A stretch of 64,000 nucleotides of DNA from Planctomycetota bacterium (lineage in GTDB: Bacteria; Planctomycetota; B15-G4): NCBI GenBank assembly GCA_029259745.1, contig JAJDEO010000047.1, positions 1 through 64,000 on the forward strand, read 5' to 3'. A program made the position numbers and the translations under genes. Below, piece by piece: positions 30,294 through 39,185 of the stretch; the first letter of the stretch is position 1; every line of letters starts with the position of its first letter. A model generated the notes under the pieces. That model was not told where the DNA came from. It did no database searches and saw nothing but the letters and a program-made list of their open reading frames with translations.

Positions 30294-31760
30294 ATGAAGT
30301 TTCCCCTCCCTCCGGTGGCGCCCGAACGTCGCCGGCTGTGCTTCGTCGTACCGCCCGTCACTGCCGAGGACCGCTACGGTCCGATGGCATCGGCCGGCAA
30401 CTCCCTGCCGCCGCACGCGTTCCTCTACCTCGGTGCCGTGGCGCGCGAGCTGGGCTGGCACGTGTCGATCGTCGACTGTCCGGCGCTCGGGATTCCACTC
30501 GGCGAATGCGCCGCAGAGATCTTGAAGACCGAGCCGACGGTGGTGGGCTTCACGGTCACGACGATGAGCGTCGCGAAGGCGGCGACGGTGGCCGACGGCG
30601 TGCGCGCTCAAGCGCCCGACACGATCCTCATGGCCGGCGGCCCGCACATCACGGCCCTGCCGGTCGAGACGCTCGAGCGCCTGCCGGTCTTCGATCTCGG
30701 CTGCATCGGCGAGGGCGAGGATGTCCTGCGCGGTGTTCTGAAGCATCTCGACGACGGCACCGATCCGCGTGACGTCGGCGGCATCGTGTCGCTCCGCGAC
30801 GACGGCGCCGTCCGCCGAGAACCCCTCCTGCCCGACGAAGTCGATCTCGAAGCGCTTCCCGACCTCGCCTGGGACCTGCTCGACGACTTCCCGAATCGCT
30901 ACCACGCCGCCGCGACGTACCTGAACAAGACGCCCTTCAGCGACCTGATCGTCTCGCGCGGCTGTCGGTACAAGTGCACGTTCTGCGACAACAACACCTT
31001 CGGCCGCGACATCCGCGCTCTTCCTCTCGGGAAGATCATGGACAACATCGACCGCCTCGTGAACACGTACGGCATCAAGTCGTTGTTCTTCACGGACGAC
31101 TCGCTGATGACCATCCGTGATCAGTTCGAGGAGATGTGTGAAGCGCTCATCGCACGCAACTACGACATCGAGTGGAGCATCAACGCGCGTACGAGCGAGA
31201 TCGACGCCGAGATCCTCGAGCTCATGCGTCGCGCCGGTTGCTGGCAGATCAGCTACGGCGTCGAGAGCGGCAGCTGGGAGATCCTCAAGCGCATCAAGAA
31301 GGCCGCGACGCCGCGCATGCAGGCGAACGCCCTCGAGCTCACGCGCGCCTCCGGCATCAAGTCGAACGCCTACATCATCATCGGGTTTCCCGGGGAGACG
31401 AAGCAGACCCTCGCCGAGACCGAAGCGTTCATCCGCTCCGTGCCGATCGACACACTGCGCCTCACGTTCTTCACGCCGTTCCCGAACACGGACGTCACCG
31501 ACGACCTGGTCGGCAACGGTGAGCTCGTCGCCGACTGGACGAAGCTCAACTTCTACAACATCGCGTACATCCCGAACGGGCTCACCCGTCGCGACCTCGA
31601 GCGCACCTACCGCCGCATCATGGCGAGCTTCTACCTGCGTCCGCGCGTATTCGCGAGCTTCCTCCCGCACCTGCTCGTGCCGCGCAAGGCGGTCGCGCTG
31701 TTCCGTGGCTCGTTCGGTCTCGGGAAGCTGCTTGCCCAGGGACCCGGCTGCGAGAGCTGA
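30294..31760 (+). CDS. B12-binding-domain radical SAM protein 1
   Basis: 488 residues. An N-terminal Rossmann-like B12-binding domain (about 10-180) includes LPPHAFLYLGAVARELGWHV, TVVGFTVTTMSVAKAA and the loop LMAGGPHITALP. The radical SAM domain begins at SRGCRYKCTFC with cluster ligands Cys224, Cys228 and Cys231. Later elements are FFTDDSLMTI, the SAM-contacting YGVESGSWEIL, and IIIGFPGETKQT. The substrate is unknown; relatives methylate or rearrange lipids, hopanoids, cofactors or natural products. It opens a five-gene operon with a GT9 glycosyltransferase 6 nt downstream, which points to a glycolipid or glycan precursor. ATG 30294 is chosen for GAGGG upstream and the usual start of the fold. 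Confidence 0.88.
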   Translation: MKFPLPPVAPERRRLCFVVPPVTAEDRYGPMASAGNSLPPHAFLYLGAVARELGWHVSIVDCPALGIPLGECAAEILKTEPTVVGFTVTTMSVAKAATVADGVRAQAPDTILMAGGPHITALPVETLERLPVFDLGCIGEGEDVLRGVLKHLDDGTDPRDVGGIVSLRDDGAVRREPLLPDEVDLEALPDLAWDLLDDFPNRYHAAATYLNKTPFSDLIVSRGCRYKCTFCDNNTFGRDIRALPLGKIMDNIDRLVNTYGIKSLFFTDDSLMTIRDQFEEMCEALIARNYDIEWSINARTSEIDAEILELMRRAGCWQISYGVESGSWEILKRIKKAATPRMQANALELTRASGIKSNAYIIIGFPGETKQTLAETEAFIRSVPIDTLRLTFFTPFPNTDVTDDLVGNGELVADWTKLNFYNIAYIPNGLTRRDLERTYRRIMASFYLRPRVFASFLPHLLVPRKAVALFRGSFGLGKLLAQGPGCES

Positions 31761-31766
31761 CGGACG

Positions 31767-33026
31767 ATGAAGACGCGGACGATGATCCACATGGATCAGT
31801 GGGTGGGGGTGCCGCTGTGCGCGCTCGCCTACGCGCTCAACGTCCCGCTTCGTCTGTGGCGTCGAGTCTTCGCAGCGCGCACGCGGGAATCCGAGCGGAT
31901 CCTGGTGGTGAAGTTCCTCGGCATGGGATCGGTGTTGCTTGCCACGCCGATGTTGCGGCGTCTGCGCGAGGCGCACCCACAGGCGCGCATCACGTTCCTG
32001 ACGTTCCGCAGCAACGTCGACGTTGTCTCGCGGCTGCCCTTCGTCGACGAAGTCGTCGAGGTGCCTCAGGGAAGTCTGCGCGGTCTGCTCACGTGCGTCC
32101 CGGCGTTGCTCCTGGAGCTACGGCGTCGACGCTTCGATCTCGCGATCGATCTGGAGTTCTACTCGCGTCTCTCGGCACTCATCTGCTGGGGGAGTGGCGC
32201 GACGCGTCGCATCGGGTTCTACGTGCGCGGCCGGTGGCGCGGGTCGCTGCTCACGGACACGGTCTACTTCAACACGCGGCTCCCGTACGGCGAGGCGGTG
32301 CGCGCGCTCCTGCGTCCGCTCGGTGCCGACCGCGGCGTCGACGCGTCACTCGAAGCGCCGACGCTGTCGAGTGCCGAGAGTGAGCGCGCCTGGCGACGGC
32401 TCGTGACGCTGGGGGTCCCCGATCGCGGCGCCATCGTCGTCGTGAACGTCAATGCCTCGGACCTCTGCGACGAACGGCGCTGGCCCGAGGATCGCTACGC
32501 GCAGCTCGTGACACGCTTCGCGCACGAGATTGCGCACGTCGAGCGGCTCGTCTTCATCGGTGCCGCCGCGGAGATGGACACCGTGCGACGCGTCCTCGAT
32601 CAGGTCACCGACGAGGAGCGTCCACGCTGCCTCGACCTCTCGGGACGTACGACGCTCACCGAACTCACGGTCTTGCTCACCCGTGCGGCGCTGCTCGTCA
32701 CGAACGACAGCGGGCCGCTGCACCTCGCCGCAGCCCTCGGCGTCCCCACGGCGAGTCTCTTCGGCCCCGAGAGCCCGACGCTCTATGGCCCCGTCGGCGA
32801 CAACCACCTGATCTTCTACGCCGGACACTGGTGTTCGCCGTGCCTCAGCGTCTACAACGCCAAGATTGCGTGGTGCGGAGGCGACAACGTGTGCATGCAG
32901 AGCATCGAGGTGGACCACGTCGTGACGCGCCTCGGTACGTTCGCACGTGAGCGCGTCGGCCTCGCGCCTCCGATCCCGGTCGCGCGCCAAGAACGCGCGC
33001 GGCGCAGCGGGGTCCCGCCGCGATGA
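31767..33026 (+). CDS. Glycosyltransferase family 9 (heptosyltransferase-like)
   Basis: 419 residues, GT-B fold. After about 40 residues that include a hydrophobic N-terminal segment, the domain starts ILVVKFLGMGSVLLATPMLRRL, the GT9 acceptor-side motif. The donor-binding half shows VVVNVNASDLCDERRWPEDRY and the strong GT9 signature TNDSGPLHLAAALGVPTASLFGPE. GT9 enzymes transfer heptose or related sugars to lipopolysaccharide core or other surface lipids. Four Cys residues in the C-terminal part (HWCSPCLSVY, AWCGGDNVC) occur in a subset of GT9 proteins and could bind metal. It overlaps the second radical SAM gene by 4 nt. The acceptor is unknown and is probably the product handled by the flanking radical SAM enzymes. 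Confidence 0.88.
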   Translation: MKTRTMIHMDQWVGVPLCALAYALNVPLRLWRRVFAARTRESERILVVKFLGMGSVLLATPMLRRLREAHPQARITFLTFRSNVDVVSRLPFVDEVVEVPQGSLRGLLTCVPALLLELRRRRFDLAIDLEFYSRLSALICWGSGATRRIGFYVRGRWRGSLLTDTVYFNTRLPYGEAVRALLRPLGADRGVDASLEAPTLSSAESERAWRRLVTLGVPDRGAIVVVNVNASDLCDERRWPEDRYAQLVTRFAHEIAHVERLVFIGAAAEMDTVRRVLDQVTDEERPRCLDLSGRTTLTELTVLLTRAALLVTNDSGPLHLAAALGVPTASLFGPESPTLYGPVGDNHLIFYAGHWCSPCLSVYNAKIAWCGGDNVCMQSIEVDHVVTRLGTFARERVGLAPPIPVARQERARRSGVPPR

Positions 33027-34402
33027 AGCGTGCACTGCTGCTCGTGCCGCCCAGCCGCGGTGTCGTCATACGCGATTACTATTGCTCGAAGACGAGCCAG
33101 GCGCATTACCTGCATCCGCCGATCGACCTCGTCGTGCAGGGCGGGTGGCTGCGTGCTGCGGGGTTCGACGTGACGCTCGTCGACGCCACCGTCGATCGAC
33201 TCGACGCCAGCACGGCCCTCGCCGCGGCCGTCGACGCGCGACCCGACGTCGTCTTCGCGCTTGCCGGCGCCGTGCAGTGGGACACCGACCGACGCTTCCT
33301 CGCAGACGTCGCCGAACACACGGGTGCCGCGATGTACGCTTCCGGCGACCTCTTCATGGAGGACGCAGCCGGCATGTTGGGGAAATCGCCCTTCCTCGCC
33401 GGCATCGTCACCGACTTCACCAGCGACGAACTCGTACGGCACCTCGCCGGCGAGTCCGTCGAGCGCAGTGCCCTCGTGCTGCCGCACGACACGCATGCCT
33501 TCAAGCGCACGCGCGTCGGCCGCGCGATCCCGGTTCCCGCCCACGACCTCTTCGTCGACCACGACTACCGCTACGCTTTCGCGCGTCGCGCGCCGATGGC
33601 CGGCATCTACACGCAGTACGGCTGCCCGTACACGTGCTCCTTCTGCATCATCGGCGAACTCGGCTCGGCCGTGCGCCCGACCGACAACGTCCTCGCCGAG
33701 CTGCGCGAACTCGAGCGGCTCGGCGTCCGCGAACTCTTCTTCCAAGACCAATGTTTCGGCGTGCCGCGCGCACCGTTCGAAGATCTCTGCGACGCCATGG
33801 TGGCCGAGGGCTTCGACTTCGGCTGGTGGACGTTCACGCGCGTCGACGTGATCGACCGCGACCTCGCGCGACGCATGAAGGCCGCCGGGTGTCACACGGT
33901 GATCCTCGGCGTCGAGTCGGCCTCCGAGGAGATCCTGAAGAACCACCGCAAGGGCTACGGCACGGAGCTCGTGCGGCAGGCCTTCGCGATGTGTCAAGAA
34001 GAAGGGCTGCAGACGGCTGCGACGTTCATCCTCGGGCTCCCTGAAGAAACGGCCGAGTCGATCGAACGCACGATCGACTTCGCCTGCTCACTGCGCGCCG
34101 ACTTTGCGTCGTTCAACGTGGCGGTCCCACGCGCCGGAACGCGCCTGCGTGACGAGGCGGTTGCGGCCGGCGCCGTCGAGGCCGACCTCGAGGTCATGGA
34201 CCAGTCTGGTTTCGAGCCGACGCTCGCCACGCGCGGTCTGTCGGCAGCCGACCTCAAGCGTTGGCGCCGGCGCGCCGTGCGCCGCTTCTACCTGCGCCCG
34301 AGCTACATCTGGAAGCGCCTCCGGCGCGTGCGTTCGCCGGTGGAGTTCGCGACGCACGCACGCGAGGCCTGGGCGCTCGTCCGGAACCTCGTCACGCGGT
34401 GA
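33023..34402 (+). CDS. B12-binding-domain radical SAM protein 2
   Basis: 459 residues, ATGA overlap with the GT9 gene. The N-terminal domain (about 1-175) is a shortened, atypical B12-binding-like Rossmann fold (HPPIDLVVQGGWLRAAGFDV, RPDVVFALAGAVQW). The radical SAM domain starts QYGCPYTCSFC with ligands Cys201, Cys205 and Cys208. Further motifs are FFQDQCFGVP, ILGVESASEEIL and FILGLPEETAES. It is clearly diverged from protein 1 in the same operon, so the two probably catalyse different steps. The C-terminal 60 residues are very basic (RRRAVRRFYLRPSYIWKRL), suggesting membrane association. Its stop overlaps the GTG of the GT-C gene. Confidence 0.87.
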   Translation: MKRALLLVPPSRGVVIRDYYCSKTSQAHYLHPPIDLVVQGGWLRAAGFDVTLVDATVDRLDASTALAAAVDARPDVVFALAGAVQWDTDRRFLADVAEHTGAAMYASGDLFMEDAAGMLGKSPFLAGIVTDFTSDELVRHLAGESVERSALVLPHDTHAFKRTRVGRAIPVPAHDLFVDHDYRYAFARRAPMAGIYTQYGCPYTCSFCIIGELGSAVRPTDNVLAELRELERLGVRELFFQDQCFGVPRAPFEDLCDAMVAEGFDFGWWTFTRVDVIDRDLARRMKAAGCHTVILGVESASEEILKNHRKGYGTELVRQAFAMCQEEGLQTAATFILGLPEETAESIERTIDFACSLRADFASFNVAVPRAGTRLRDEAVAAGAVEADLEVMDQSGFEPTLATRGLSAADLKRWRRRAVRRFYLRPSYIWKRLRRVRSPVEFATHAREAWALVRNLVTR

Positions 34403-36483
34403 ACGACGCCCGCGACGACTCTCCGGCACGCTGGACCGACGCCGCGCTCATCGTGATCGTCGCGCTCGTCGTGCGCCTCATCGCCCACGCCCAGATGGCC
34501 GAGGCGCCGCACACCTTCGCCCCGGTCATCGACAGCGAGGCCTACACGATCCAGGCCCTGCGCGTGGCCGGTGGACACGACATCGTCGACGGCGTCTACT
34601 TCCAGGCCCCGCTGTACCCGTGGGTGCTCGGCGCGGTCTTCGCGGCCTGTGGGCACGAAGGCGTTCCGCCCGGCGCCGAGACGATCGCCGACATCCCGGC
34701 CGACGCGCTCGCCTCGGCGCTCACGATCGGACGTCGCTTCCAGCTCGTTCTCGGCGTGATCCTCGTTGTGCTCGTGTGGAAGCTCGCCGCGACGCTCTTC
34801 GGCCGACGCGTGGCGCTCGCCGCCGGACTGATCGGCGCGCTCTACGGACCATTCATGTTCTACGAGGCCCACCTGATGAAGGTGACCCTCGCGCTCGTCT
34901 TCTGGCCGGCAGCCGTATTGGCCGGGATCTGGGCCGTGCGCGGCATGTCGGCGCGGCGGTTCATGCTCGTCGGCCTCCTGCTCGGTGCCAGCGCGCTCGT
35001 GCGCGGGAACTCGCAGATCGTCAGCGCGGTCGGATTGTCGGTGCTGCTCGTCATCTCGGCTCGGCGTGCTCAGCTGGCCTGGGGACTTTGCGCGAGCGGC
35101 TGGTGGGTGGCCGGGATCCTGCTCGCGATGGCGCCCGTGTTCGTGCGCAACTCGATCGTCGTCGGCTCACCCGTCGTCAGCACGGCGACGCCCGGCACGG
35201 CCTTCTACCTCTGCAATCACAAGGGCAATGCCGTCGGCATGATCGAGCACATCGCGATCAACCGGCAGGTGCCGCGCTACGAACAGCAGGACTGGCAACG
35301 TGAAGCCGAGACGCGCTTGGGTCGGGAGCTCTCACCGGGCGAGGTGTCCTCGTACTGGCTCGCGCAAGCCTTCGACGAGATCCTCGAAGACCCGGGTCGC
35401 TACGCACTCGCGCAGATACGCAAGACGGCGATGTTGTTCTCCCGCTACGAGGCACCCGACAACAGTCAGTACGTCCTCGGCGAGGAAGCGTCGGCAGTGT
35501 TGCGCTGGACGCCGATGCGCCACGCCACGCTCGTCCCACTCGCGCTGGCCGGACTCGTCGTGTCGTGGCGTCGACGGAAGAAGGGCGCACGGCCCGGCGA
35601 GGTCGCACTTGTCGTCGCCATCGTGGGCTACGTCTTGAGCCTGCTTGCGTTCACGGCCGTCTCGCGCTTTCGCGTTCCGTTGGTTCCGCTGCTGCTGCCT
35701 TACGCAGGGCTCGGCCTGATCGAAGTCGTGCGCGTCGGCTCTCAGTGGCGAGCGGCCCTCGCGGCGGGCGTGGTCGGGCTCGGGTTGATCTTCGTCAGTG
35801 AGCTTCCGTGGCCCGGTCCGTTGTCGACGAAGGAGAAGGCTCGACACCTCAGCGTGCGGCTGCTCAACCGCGGCCAGGTCGCCTTTGCGATGGGGGACAC
35901 CGCAGCAGGCGTTGCCGATCTCGAGCGGGCGATCGCGGAGTCGGAGGCGGCCGGCACTCGTGCGCCGGCGATCTACGCGACGCTGGCGGGTCATAAGCGC
36001 GCGCTGGCGGCGCAGGCCGCCGGAAGGGGCGACGAAGCCACAGCCGGCGCGCTGCGGTCGGAGGCCGAGGAACTGCTCGTCGCCAAGGCGCTCGCCATCA
36101 GCCCCGACCATGGCCCGGCCAACCGCGAGCTCGGGTTGCTGTACTACGAGGCGGGCTTCGACGACGACGCCGTGACGTCCCTGACGCGCGCCGTGCGTGC
36201 CGTTCCCGGCGACCGTGTTGCCCGGGTCTACCTCAGCCTCGCGCTGCTCGTCACGAACCGCCCCGTCGATGCCGAGGAGCACGCGCGCACGCTCGTCCGC
36301 GAGTGGCCCCAGCACGACGACAGTCATGGCATCCTCGCCCTGGCGCTGGCCGCACAGGGGCGCACCGCCGAGGCCACAGTCGCGGTGGCGCGCTACGACG
36401 AACTCGCCGCGCAGCGCGAAGCCGGCGGCTCCCTGCGACGACTCGGCGACCAGCCCGTCTTCGCCCCGTTGAGAGCTCCGTGA
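34399..36483 (+). CDS. Polytopic GT-C glycosyltransferase (PMT/GT39-like) with C-terminal TPRs
   Basis: 694 residues, GTGA overlap with the previous gene. The first two thirds carry about ten hydrophobic segments. An acidic motif in the first external loop (APVIDSEAYTIQAL) is typical of GT-C enzymes, which use polyprenyl-phosphate sugars and act on the periplasmic side. Residues about 490-694 are soluble, with at least two TPR-like repeats (ALAISPDHGPANRELGLLYY, AVRAVPGDRVARVYLSLALL). The combination of a transferase with TPRs suggests recruitment of a protein acceptor or complex, so protein O-glycosylation is possible, as is glycolipid modification. The next gene, a TPR/propeller lipoprotein, starts 3 nt later. 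GTG 34399 is supported by the coupling. Confidence 0.82.
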   Translation: MNDARDDSPARWTDAALIVIVALVVRLIAHAQMAEAPHTFAPVIDSEAYTIQALRVAGGHDIVDGVYFQAPLYPWVLGAVFAACGHEGVPPGAETIADIPADALASALTIGRRFQLVLGVILVVLVWKLAATLFGRRVALAAGLIGALYGPFMFYEAHLMKVTLALVFWPAAVLAGIWAVRGMSARRFMLVGLLLGASALVRGNSQIVSAVGLSVLLVISARRAQLAWGLCASGWWVAGILLAMAPVFVRNSIVVGSPVVSTATPGTAFYLCNHKGNAVGMIEHIAINRQVPRYEQQDWQREAETRLGRELSPGEVSSYWLAQAFDEILEDPGRYALAQIRKTAMLFSRYEAPDNSQYVLGEEASAVLRWTPMRHATLVPLALAGLVVSWRRRKKGARPGEVALVVAIVGYVLSLLAFTAVSRFRVPLVPLLLPYAGLGLIEVVRVGSQWRAALAAGVVGLGLIFVSELPWPGPLSTKEKARHLSVRLLNRGQVAFAMGDTAAGVADLERAIAESEAAGTRAPAIYATLAGHKRALAAQAAGRGDEATAGALRSEAEELLVAKALAISPDHGPANRELGLLYYEAGFDDDAVTSLTRAVRAVPGDRVARVYLSLALLVTNRPVDAEEHARTLVREWPQHDDSHGILALALAAQGRTAEATVAVARYDELAAQREAGGSLRRLGDQPVFAPLRAP

Positions 36484-36485
36484 CG

Positions 36486-39041
36486 ATGCCCCGCTACCTT
36501 GCCGTCCTGATCACGATCGCCGCGGTGTCGTGCACGAGCGACGACACCGACGCGCCGGCGGTAGCCGAACCGGCCGCGCTCTTCACGGCGATGGACGTCG
36601 ACCTCGGGACGATGATCACGGGCCGCGAGGATGTCCCGACGATCCTCGAGGTCAACGGCGGCGGCATCGCTCTCTTCGACGCCGATGGGGACGACGATCT
36701 CGACGCCCTGCTCGTCGTCCCGGGTGAGTATCCCGACGGCCCATCGATCGGCCGCAGCAACCGTCTCTTTGCCAACGACGGCGGGACGTTCGTCGACGTC
36801 ACCTCTGCGAGCGGCGTCGACGTGGCGGCCTTCTGCAACGGCGTCGCGATCGCGGACGTCGACAGCGACGGCGACCGCGACGTCTATCTCACCTGCCACG
36901 GCCCGAACGTGCTGCTGCGCAACGACGGGAACCTCCGCTTCACGCCCGTCGCCGATGCCGCCGGTGCCGCCGGAGCCGCCGACGACTGGAGCACATCGGC
37001 GCTCTTCATCGACCTCGACGCAGACGGCGACCAGGACCTCTACGTCGTCAACTACCTCGCCTTCGATGCCGACGCTCCGCCGCTGCACGGCGAGGGCGGC
37101 CTGTCGTGCCTCTGGAAAGGTCTGCCGGTCATGTGTGGTCCCCAGGGCCTTCCGCCCCAGGCCGACCGCGTGTACATCAACGAGGGCGGACGCTTCGTTG
37201 AACGCACGAGCGAGTGGGGCTTCGACGGCCCAGCGGCCTACGGGCTCGGTGTCATCGACGGCGACTTCAACGGCGACGGCGTCCTCGACGTCTACGTGAC
37301 GAACGACTCCGTCGCGAACTTCCTCTACCTCTCGCAGCCGGACGGCACGTTCCGCGAGGGCGGCGTGCTCTCGGGCGCGGTGCTGTCGGCGCGCGGCCGC
37401 GAGCAGGCCGGGATGGGCGTGGCGGCCGGCGACCCCGATGGCGATGGGGACGAAGACCTGCTCGTCACGAACTTCTCGATGGAGTCGAACGCGCTCTACA
37501 TCCAGAGCGAAGGCGGCGTGTTCTCGGACCTCGCCGACCGCGTCGGGATCGGCAGCGCGTCGCGTCGACTGCTCGGCTGGGGCGTGGCGTTTCTCGACGC
37601 CGACCTCGACGGGGACGAAGACGTGATCGCCGCCAACGGGCACGTCTACACGCAGGCCGATGCGCCCAACACCGACACGTCCTTCGCCCAGCCGGATCTG
37701 CTGATGCTCAACGACGGAGCGGCGCGCTTCCGTGCCACACCTTGGCCCGGCGAGCAGCCTTCCCCGTCGCGCGCGCTGGCGGTCGGTGATCTCGACGACG
37801 ACGGTGTCACCGACGTCGTCGTGACGCAGCGCTCGGGACGCACGCAAGTCTGGCGCGGCACGGCGCCGAGCTCGGCGTCGCTGCAGATCGTGCTGCGCGG
37901 CGACCCTGGGAATCCCGACGACGTCGGCGCGCTCGTCCGCTGGACCGACGCGCTCGGAACGCAGGTGCGCCGCGTGCGGGTCTCGGCGGGCTTCCAGGCC
38001 GTCGGCGATCCGCGTCCGGTGTTCGCCTTCCGTGGCGCCGGGACGCTGGACGTCCGCCACGCCGATGGCCGACTCACGCGCGGCGAGGTCACGACGCCTG
38101 GGCGCGTGGTGGTGCAACGCGACGGGCGGCTCGACGTCTCGGCCAGGTCGGTCGCGGATGGGCGCCGAGCCACGGTCGACACGATGCCCGACGGCGCGCC
38201 GCGAGCAGGTGACGACGCGTCTCCGGTCCCCGTCGCGACGGTCGCCGAGGATGAACGTCCGCTCGTCATGGCCGCCGTGCGCGCCATGGGCGAGAAGCGC
38301 TTCGAGCAGGTCGGCGAGATCCTCGCGCCGCTGCTCGCGCGCGACGCCATCGCGGCCGAAGTGCAGTACATCGCGGGATCGGCAGCCTACGAGCTGCAGC
38401 GTTACGTCGAGGCCAGCGAGCGCCTTGCACAGGCCGCCGCGCTCGACGATGCCTTCAAGCGCACCGCGTCGGCCCTCGGCTTTGCGCGGCTCAAGCTCGG
38501 CGACCACGCCGGCGCTCGTGCCGCTTTCGAGGACGTGCTGTCCGTCGACGCGACCATGCACAAGGCCGAGTACGGCCTGGGGCTCGTCGCGCTCGACGTC
38601 GGCACGCTGGAGGAGGCCGAGCGTCACCTCACGCGTGCGCTCGAGCTCTCGCCGTCGTACACGAAGGCGCGTTTCGCGCGCGCCCGACTGCTCGAGCGCC
38701 AGGGCGACCCGGCCGCAGCCCTGCGCGAGCTCGAAGGCGTGATCGTCGTCGAGCGTCTGCACACCGAGGCGCTGCTGCTGGCGGCGCGGCTCCTGGCGGG
38801 CCTCGGGCGGGACGCGGAGGCCGAGGCAATGCTGGCCCAGCGCGCGCAGGTCTACGCCGTCGTCGAGGCGATCGGCGGCCTGCGCCAGAAGGTCGTGGCC
38901 GGGCAGGCCTCGCCCCAGCTCTTCGTCGACATGATCGGACTCTATCTCAGCGTCGGTGCCGCGCGTGACGCCGAGGAGGTGCGGCGCGAGGCTCTGGCGC
39001 GTTTTCCGGACGCCGCCGCTCTCTTCGCCAAAGGCCGCTGA
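36486..39041 (+). CDS. FG-GAP propeller/ASPIC-like/TPR lipoprotein
   Basis: 851 residues. The signal ends in lipobox AAVSC (Cys16), so it is predicted to be a lipoprotein. Residues about 55-440 contain seven D-x-D-x-D-G-x-x-D motifs (FDADGDDDLDAL, ADVDSDGDRDVY, IDLDADGDQDLY, DGDFNGDGVLDVY, GDPDGDGDEDLL, LDADLDGDEDVI, GDLDDDGVTDVV), i.e. a probable seven-bladed propeller. Residues about 458-545 resemble the ASPIC/UnbV module (SLQIVLRGD, VSAGFQAVGDPRPVFAF). From about 585 to the end there are six or more TPR-type helix pairs (QRYVEASERLAQAAALDDAF, GTLEEAERHLTRALELSPSY). It could be the periplasmic scaffold or acceptor of the operon's glycosylation or lipid-modification activity. ATG 36486 gives a proper signal; GTG 36480 is in frame too. 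Confidence 0.85.
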   Translation: MPRYLAVLITIAAVSCTSDDTDAPAVAEPAALFTAMDVDLGTMITGREDVPTILEVNGGGIALFDADGDDDLDALLVVPGEYPDGPSIGRSNRLFANDGGTFVDVTSASGVDVAAFCNGVAIADVDSDGDRDVYLTCHGPNVLLRNDGNLRFTPVADAAGAAGAADDWSTSALFIDLDADGDQDLYVVNYLAFDADAPPLHGEGGLSCLWKGLPVMCGPQGLPPQADRVYINEGGRFVERTSEWGFDGPAAYGLGVIDGDFNGDGVLDVYVTNDSVANFLYLSQPDGTFREGGVLSGAVLSARGREQAGMGVAAGDPDGDGDEDLLVTNFSMESNALYIQSEGGVFSDLADRVGIGSASRRLLGWGVAFLDADLDGDEDVIAANGHVYTQADAPNTDTSFAQPDLLMLNDGAARFRATPWPGEQPSPSRALAVGDLDDDGVTDVVVTQRSGRTQVWRGTAPSSASLQIVLRGDPGNPDDVGALVRWTDALGTQVRRVRVSAGFQAVGDPRPVFAFRGAGTLDVRHADGRLTRGEVTTPGRVVVQRDGRLDVSARSVADGRRATVDTMPDGAPRAGDDASPVPVATVAEDERPLVMAAVRAMGEKRFEQVGEILAPLLARDAIAAEVQYIAGSAAYELQRYVEASERLAQAAALDDAFKRTASALGFARLKLGDHAGARAAFEDVLSVDATMHKAEYGLGLVALDVGTLEEAERHLTRALELSPSYTKARFARARLLERQGDPAAALRELEGVIVVERLHTEALLLAARLLAGLGRDAEAEAMLAQRAQVYAVVEAIGGLRQKVVAGQASPQLFVDMIGLYLSVGAARDAEEVRREALARFPDAAALFAKGR

Positions 39042-39185
39042 CACCCTCGACGGGCCGTCTGCAGCCGAGACACCTCAAGGCTCCGCGGGCACGCGCCAGT
39101 TGAACACCCCTGTCCTCGGCTCTATCGTCGATGGGCTCGTCCCGCCTCGGCCGCCCCCGTGCGGCGCATACAGGAGATCCGACCC

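Noticed and set aside
36393..39044. Open frame of 883 codons opposite the propeller/TPR lipoprotein
   Set aside because: Antisense shadow produced by Asp/Gly-rich repeats; composition is Arg/Val/Asp noise.
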